This document shows positions 61,577-64,000 of a stretch of 64,000 nucleotides of DNA, in pieces (the stretch's first letter is position 1; every line of letters begins with the position of its first letter). This stretch comes from Bacillus cereus group sp. RP43. Its GTDB lineage: Bacteria; Bacillota; Bacilli; Bacillales; Bacillaceae_G. The stretch covers positions 1,860,001-1,924,000 of the forward strand of contig NZ_JARVHQ010000001.1 of assembly GCF_040459645.1 (NCBI RefSeq), written 5' to 3'. The position numbers and the translations under genes are program-made. The notes below the pieces were generated by a model that did no database searches, had not been told where the DNA came from, and was given only the letters and a program-made list of their open reading frames with translations.

Positions 61577-62197
61577 ATGAGCAATCAAACTACTACACAT
61601 CATGTGAAAATGACAACAGCAGATCCATCTGGAATTGGTCTATTTGGATTAGCGATGGTAACACTTGTAGCATCATCTCAAAAGTTAGGCTTAACAGATG
61701 GCGTTTCACTTGTATTACCATGGGCAATCTTTTTAGGAGGATTTGCACAAATCTTTGCATGCATTCACGATGCAAAGCATAACAATACGTTCGGTACAAC
61801 AGCATTTGGTGCGTACGGCCTATTTTGGTTAGGTGTTGGAATGACTTGGTTAATTCAACTTGGAGTATTTGGCGAAAAATTAGCCCAAACTGCAGATTCA
61901 AAACAGCTTGGTGTAGCCTTTATCGGATACTTGATTTTCACGATTTTTATGACAATTGGTGCAATGGAAACACATAAAGTATTATTTATGATTTTCGTCC
62001 TTATTGATTTCTTATTTATCGGTCTTTCATTAAGTACTTTAGGTGTTATGCCGCACGCAATGCATAATTTAGCAGCGTATTCTGAACTATGTATTTCATT
62101 ACTATCTTTCTATGGTTCAGCAGCAGCTGTGTTAAATACACACTTCGGAAAAGTTGTATTACCAGTTGGAAAACCATTTGGTATTTTTAAAAAGTAA
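61577..62197 (+). CDS. Acetate-type transporter, GPR1/FUN34/YaaH (SatP) family
   Basis: A 206-aa membrane protein with six transmembrane helices. The family N-terminal motif NPAPLGLxGF appears in variant form as ADPSGIGLFGLAM, and the conserved FLGGFAQIFACIHDAKHNNTF follows (identified by FLGGFAQ...NNTF), then TTAFGAYGLFWL. Family members carry acetate or succinate with protons. The ribosome-binding site is CAGGAGG. Monocistronic with its own terminator. Confidence 0.88.
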   Translation: MSNQTTTHHVKMTTADPSGIGLFGLAMVTLVASSQKLGLTDGVSLVLPWAIFLGGFAQIFACIHDAKHNNTFGTTAFGAYGLFWLGVGMTWLIQLGVFGEKLAQTADSKQLGVAFIGYLIFTIFMTIGAMETHKVLFMIFVLIDFLFIGLSLSTLGVMPHAMHNLAAYSELCISLLSFYGSAAAVLNTHFGKVVLPVGKPFGIFKK

Positions 62198-62202
62198 TAA
62201 AG

Positions 62203-62238
62203 AAGAACAGATGATTGTATAGTCATCTGTTCTTTTTT
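62203..62238 (+). terminator. Terminator after the acetate-type transporter
   Basis: Stem AAGAACAGATGA / TCATCTGTTCTT with an 8-nt loop and T7. Confidence 0.82.
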
Positions 62239-62277
62239 TATGGAATTAAATAAAATAGCAAAAAATATAATTGAAAT

Positions 62278-62318
62278 TGATTCTCATTATTAATATAATG
62301 AGAATGAGAATCATTTAT
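62278..62318 (+). promoter_or_regulatory. Fur-box region upstream of the flavodoxin operon
   Basis: GAGAATGAGAATCATTTAT (62300-62318) matches the 19-bp Fur consensus GATAATGATAATCATTATC at 14 positions. An overlapping inverted repeat ATTCTCATTAT-TAAT-ATAATGAGAAT (62280-62305) extends the site upstream, giving room for two Fur dimers. It lies 20-60 nt before the flavodoxin start. Confidence 0.72.
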
Positions 62319-62338
62319 TGTAAGAGGGGGATGCCAAA

Positions 62339-62782
62339 GTGGCGAAAATTTTAATAGCGTATGCAAGTATGTCAGGGAATACAGAGAGTATTGCTGATTT
62401 AATTAAAGTAAGTTTAGATGCCTTTGATCATGAAGTAGTATTGCAAGAGATGGAAGGTATGGATGCTGAAGAATTATTAGCTTATGATGGAATCATTTTA
62501 GGATCTTATACGTGGGGTGATGGTGAATTACCATTTGAGGCGGAAGATTTCCATGATGAGTTAGAAAATATAGATTTAACGGGTAAAAAAGTGGCTGTTT
62601 TTGGATCAGGTGATACGGCGTATGAACTGTTTTGTGAAGCGGTAACGATATTTGAAGAACGTCTTGTAAAATGCGGGGCAGAACTTGTACAAGAAGGATT
62701 GAAAATTGAATTAGCTCCAGAAGATAAAGAAGACGTTGAAAAATGCAGTGATTTTGCAATTGCTTTTGCCGAGAAATTCTAA
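62339..62782 (+). CDS. Flavodoxin
   Basis: A 147-aa flavodoxin. The FMN phosphate-binding loop is YASMSGNTESIADLI (T/SxSGNTE), with the isoalloxazine loops GSYTWGDGELP and FGSGDTAYELFC. Flavodoxins replace ferredoxin as electron carriers when iron is short; the Fur-box upstream fits that role, as with the Fur-controlled ykuN/ykuP flavodoxins of B. subtilis. The GTG start follows AAGAGGGGG. It is followed after 16 nt by a beta-propeller-like gene, in one operon. Confidence 0.92.
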   Translation: MAKILIAYASMSGNTESIADLIKVSLDAFDHEVVLQEMEGMDAEELLAYDGIILGSYTWGDGELPFEAEDFHDELENIDLTGKKVAVFGSGDTAYELFCEAVTIFEERLVKCGAELVQEGLKIELAPEDKEDVEKCSDFAIAFAEKF

Positions 62783-62798
62783 GAATGGGAGTGTCAAC

Positions 62799-63698
62799 GT
62801 GGAAACAATGTTAAGTGCAACTGCTATTACAAAATTAAGAGATGGAAAACTTATGTTAGCTACTACATATGATGGCTTATTTATTGAACAAGACGGAGAA
62901 TGGAAACAGATTTTAACTGGATTCCAAAAACGAATTCGGGATTTACATAGTGAAGATAACGTAGTTTACGGAGTAGGAGACGAAGGAGTTTTTATTCGTA
63001 GTATGAATGGTGGAGAAACGTGGACGATCCAGCGCTTTCCAACGAAAGCAACGAGCTGGAATGTATGTAGTAATGAAAATGGAACAGTAATTGCTCATGG
63101 AGATAAAACACTGTATCATTCTAATAATTTTGGTTCCACATGGGAGACTATTCAGCCATTTCTTAATTATGGTAGCGAGGCACCATCTATTCGATCATTA
63201 TTTTTATATAAACATTACTTATTTATTGGTACGAAAATACATACTAAGTATGGTGGTGTTTGGCTTTTTGATTTAGAGACACGTAAATTAAAAAGGATTA
63301 AAATAGCGATGAATCAGATGATTTCTGCGTTGACTATACATAATTCCTATTTAGTAGCGGCAAGTGGATCGTGCAGGGGAATTAGCGGGAATATTTCTTT
63401 TTGTAAAATAGATGAGAGTATTGAGAATGAAAAAATATGTTGGCATACATGTCAAAGTGAACAAAAAGCTAGTAGTTATTTAGATTTAAGTGTAGATCAA
63501 CATGTGTTATATACAACGTCAACGCAAAATAAGGCGGGAATTAGCAATGTTTGCCGTGTGCTTCTTGAAGAAGGAATTGTTACAGTATGTGATTCGGTTA
63601 AAGGGCATGGTTGGCGCATTGTTAATGAAAAAGAAGGCTATGTTGTAGCGGGATCAGGTGAATTAAAAGCGATGCAGTGGAAGAAAAAAGCTGTATAG
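62799..63698 (+). CDS. BNR/YVTN-type beta-propeller-like protein, unknown function
   Basis: A 299-aa protein with several repeats resembling BNR/Asp-box propeller blades, e.g. VFIRSMNGGETWTIQRFPTK and TLYHSNNFGSTWETIQPF (S-x-N-x-G-x-T-W). No signal peptide. No enzymatic residues are recognised; it may bind a partner or ligand. The frame is open from 62736 inside the flavodoxin gene; the GTG at 62799 follows GGGAGTG with 8-nt spacing. Being in the same operon as a Fur-box flavodoxin suggests expression under iron limitation (inference). Confidence 0.75.
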   Translation: METMLSATAITKLRDGKLMLATTYDGLFIEQDGEWKQILTGFQKRIRDLHSEDNVVYGVGDEGVFIRSMNGGETWTIQRFPTKATSWNVCSNENGTVIAHGDKTLYHSNNFGSTWETIQPFLNYGSEAPSIRSLFLYKHYLFIGTKIHTKYGGVWLFDLETRKLKRIKIAMNQMISALTIHNSYLVAASGSCRGISGNISFCKIDESIENEKICWHTCQSEQKASSYLDLSVDQHVLYTTSTQNKAGISNVCRVLLEEGIVTVCDSVKGHGWRIVNEKEGYVVAGSGELKAMQWKKKAV

Positions 63699-63785
63699 CT
63701 TAAAAAAAACTTTACTTTTATTATATTGATATGATATAGTTACTTTAAACCATTTTACTTTTAATAATATAGAGATTTAAATGAG

Positions 63786-63841
63786 CTGTAACTTCCGAGG
63801 AGGATAGCAATGTTAAATCTCCTCTGGGGTTGCAGTTTTTT
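63786..63841 (+). terminator. Long stem-loop with T6 between the propeller gene and cspD
   Basis: CTGTAAC / GTTGCAG, weak pairing of TTC with GGG, and GAGGAG / CTCCTC build a ~16-bp stem with a 16-nt loop, followed by T6 (63836-63841). It is a good factor-independent terminator. The GAGGAGG of the left arm is also a perfect Shine-Dalgarno for a 17-codon frame. A possible promoter (TTTACT near 63711 and TATAGT near 63735, 18-nt spacing) lies upstream, so it may end a short leader RNA. Confidence 0.65.
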
Positions 63842-63863
63842 AATATATGAAGTATTATTGTAA
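63810..63863 (+). CDS. Possible 17-aa leader peptide upstream of cspD
   Basis: MLNLLWGCSFLIYEVLL, with GAGGAGG 6 nt before the ATG. Its Shine-Dalgarno is paired in the left arm of the terminator hairpin and its codons run through the right arm and T-run. This arrangement resembles a translational attenuator, but it may be chance. Confidence 0.25.
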   Translation: MLNLLWGCSFLIYEVLL

Positions 63864-63916
63864 AGTGGTTGAAAATGAATATGTACATATAGGTACATTG
63901 TAGGAGGATTTTTTAA

Positions 63917-64000
63917 ATGCAAAACGGTAAAGTAAAATGGTTTAACGCAGAAAAAGGTTTCGGTTTCATCGAAGTTGAAGGCGGAGAAGACGTATTCGTA
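63917..64000 (+). CDS. cspD: Cold-shock protein CspD (5' part, cut by the window end)
   Basis: The first 28 codons (MQNGKVKWFNAEKGFGFIEV, then EGGEDVFV) of a CspA-family RNA-chaperone. RNP1 (KGFGFIEV) is complete; RNP2 starts with VFV at the window edge. The sequence is closest to CspD of Bacillus. The ribosome-binding site TAGGAGG lies 9 nt before the ATG. The 5' leader holds a small hairpin (ATGTAC...GTACAT, about 63879-63896), as is common for cold-shock genes. Confidence 0.93.
   Translation, partial: MQNGKVKWFNAEKGFGFIEVEGGEDVFV

Noticed and set aside
1..64000. CRISPR arrays, tRNA or rRNA genes, prophage
   Set aside because: No short regularly spaced direct repeats, cloverleaf-like genes, rRNA sequence or phage structural genes were seen.

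Overview
This window is chromosomal DNA of a low-GC, spore-forming Firmicute, almost certainly a member of the Bacillus cereus group (B. cereus / thuringiensis / anthracis). The evidence is the gene order yneP-yneR-plsY ... yneT-parE-parC known from Bacillus, the spore genes (sspN, tlp, sleL, a squalene-hopene/sporulenol cyclase), and three copies of a ~155-bp repeat matching the B. cereus-group element bcr1, each flanked by ATAAA/TTTAT. No rRNA, tRNA, CRISPR array, prophage or complete insertion sequence was recognised. The window starts between genes and ends inside a cold-shock gene.

Region by region. 0.1-5.4 kb: a membrane-anchored thiol-disulfide oxidoreductase, a DnaQ-like exonuclease, an FbpB-like small basic protein, two small spore proteins (sspN, tlp), the cortex hydrolase sleL on the other strand, then yneP, yneR and plsY. 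5.5-10.1 kb: the anaerobic ribonucleotide reductase pair nrdD-nrdG behind a promoter with a good Fnr box, then an OmpR-type response regulator with no kinase beside it, and an HtrA protease whose promoter carries three 11-nt-phased repeats. 10.1-15.3 kb: yneT, a 31-aa membrane peptide, and topoisomerase IV parE-parC. 15.4-19.5 kb: a bcr1 copy in the leader of a Gfo/Idh/MocA oxidoreductase, then a TetR regulator divergent from an ABC-2 exporter with two identical long palindromic operators between them, and a VOC protein. 19.6-22.2 kb: an ECF sigma factor, its probable membrane anti-sigma, and an LCP protein, all behind a TGAACC-N16-CGTC autoregulatory promoter. 22.3-28.4 kb: three tandem oppA lipoprotein genes with matching promoters and CodY-box-like sites.

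28.5-36.3 kb: a methyltransferase, a Gly/Cys-rich small protein, an unknown protein with bcr1 wedged between its stop codon and terminator, then the most unusual locus: a secreted/membrane-anchored vWA-domain protein followed by a 1120-aa tubulin/FtsZ-superfamily protein. 36.3-43.4 kb: two perfect palindromes, an amino-acid permease, a DUF1294 protein, rarD, a PAP2-related protein, sporulenol cyclase, a YfhD-like small protein next to the third bcr1 copy, and fabG. 43.4-52.4 kb: aldehyde dehydrogenase, yhdT-panF pantothenate uptake, nucleoside hydrolase, a beta-lactamase-fold protein, an ArgH-like lyase with a GNAT acetyltransferase, and benzil reductase. 52.5-60.0 kb: one 2490-codon gene made of a unique N-terminal domain and 16 DUF11-type repeats. 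60-64 kb: a CatB-type acetyltransferase, ASCH and Nudix proteins, an acetate-type transporter, a Fur-box flavodoxin operon with a beta-propeller-like protein, and cspD (partial) behind a strong terminator/leader hairpin.

Most genes are separate short transcription units bounded by clear factor-independent terminators, many of them shared by convergent genes. Gene starts were chosen by ribosome-binding site and family length, and are often later than the longest open frame. All family assignments come from reading the translated sequences without database searches.
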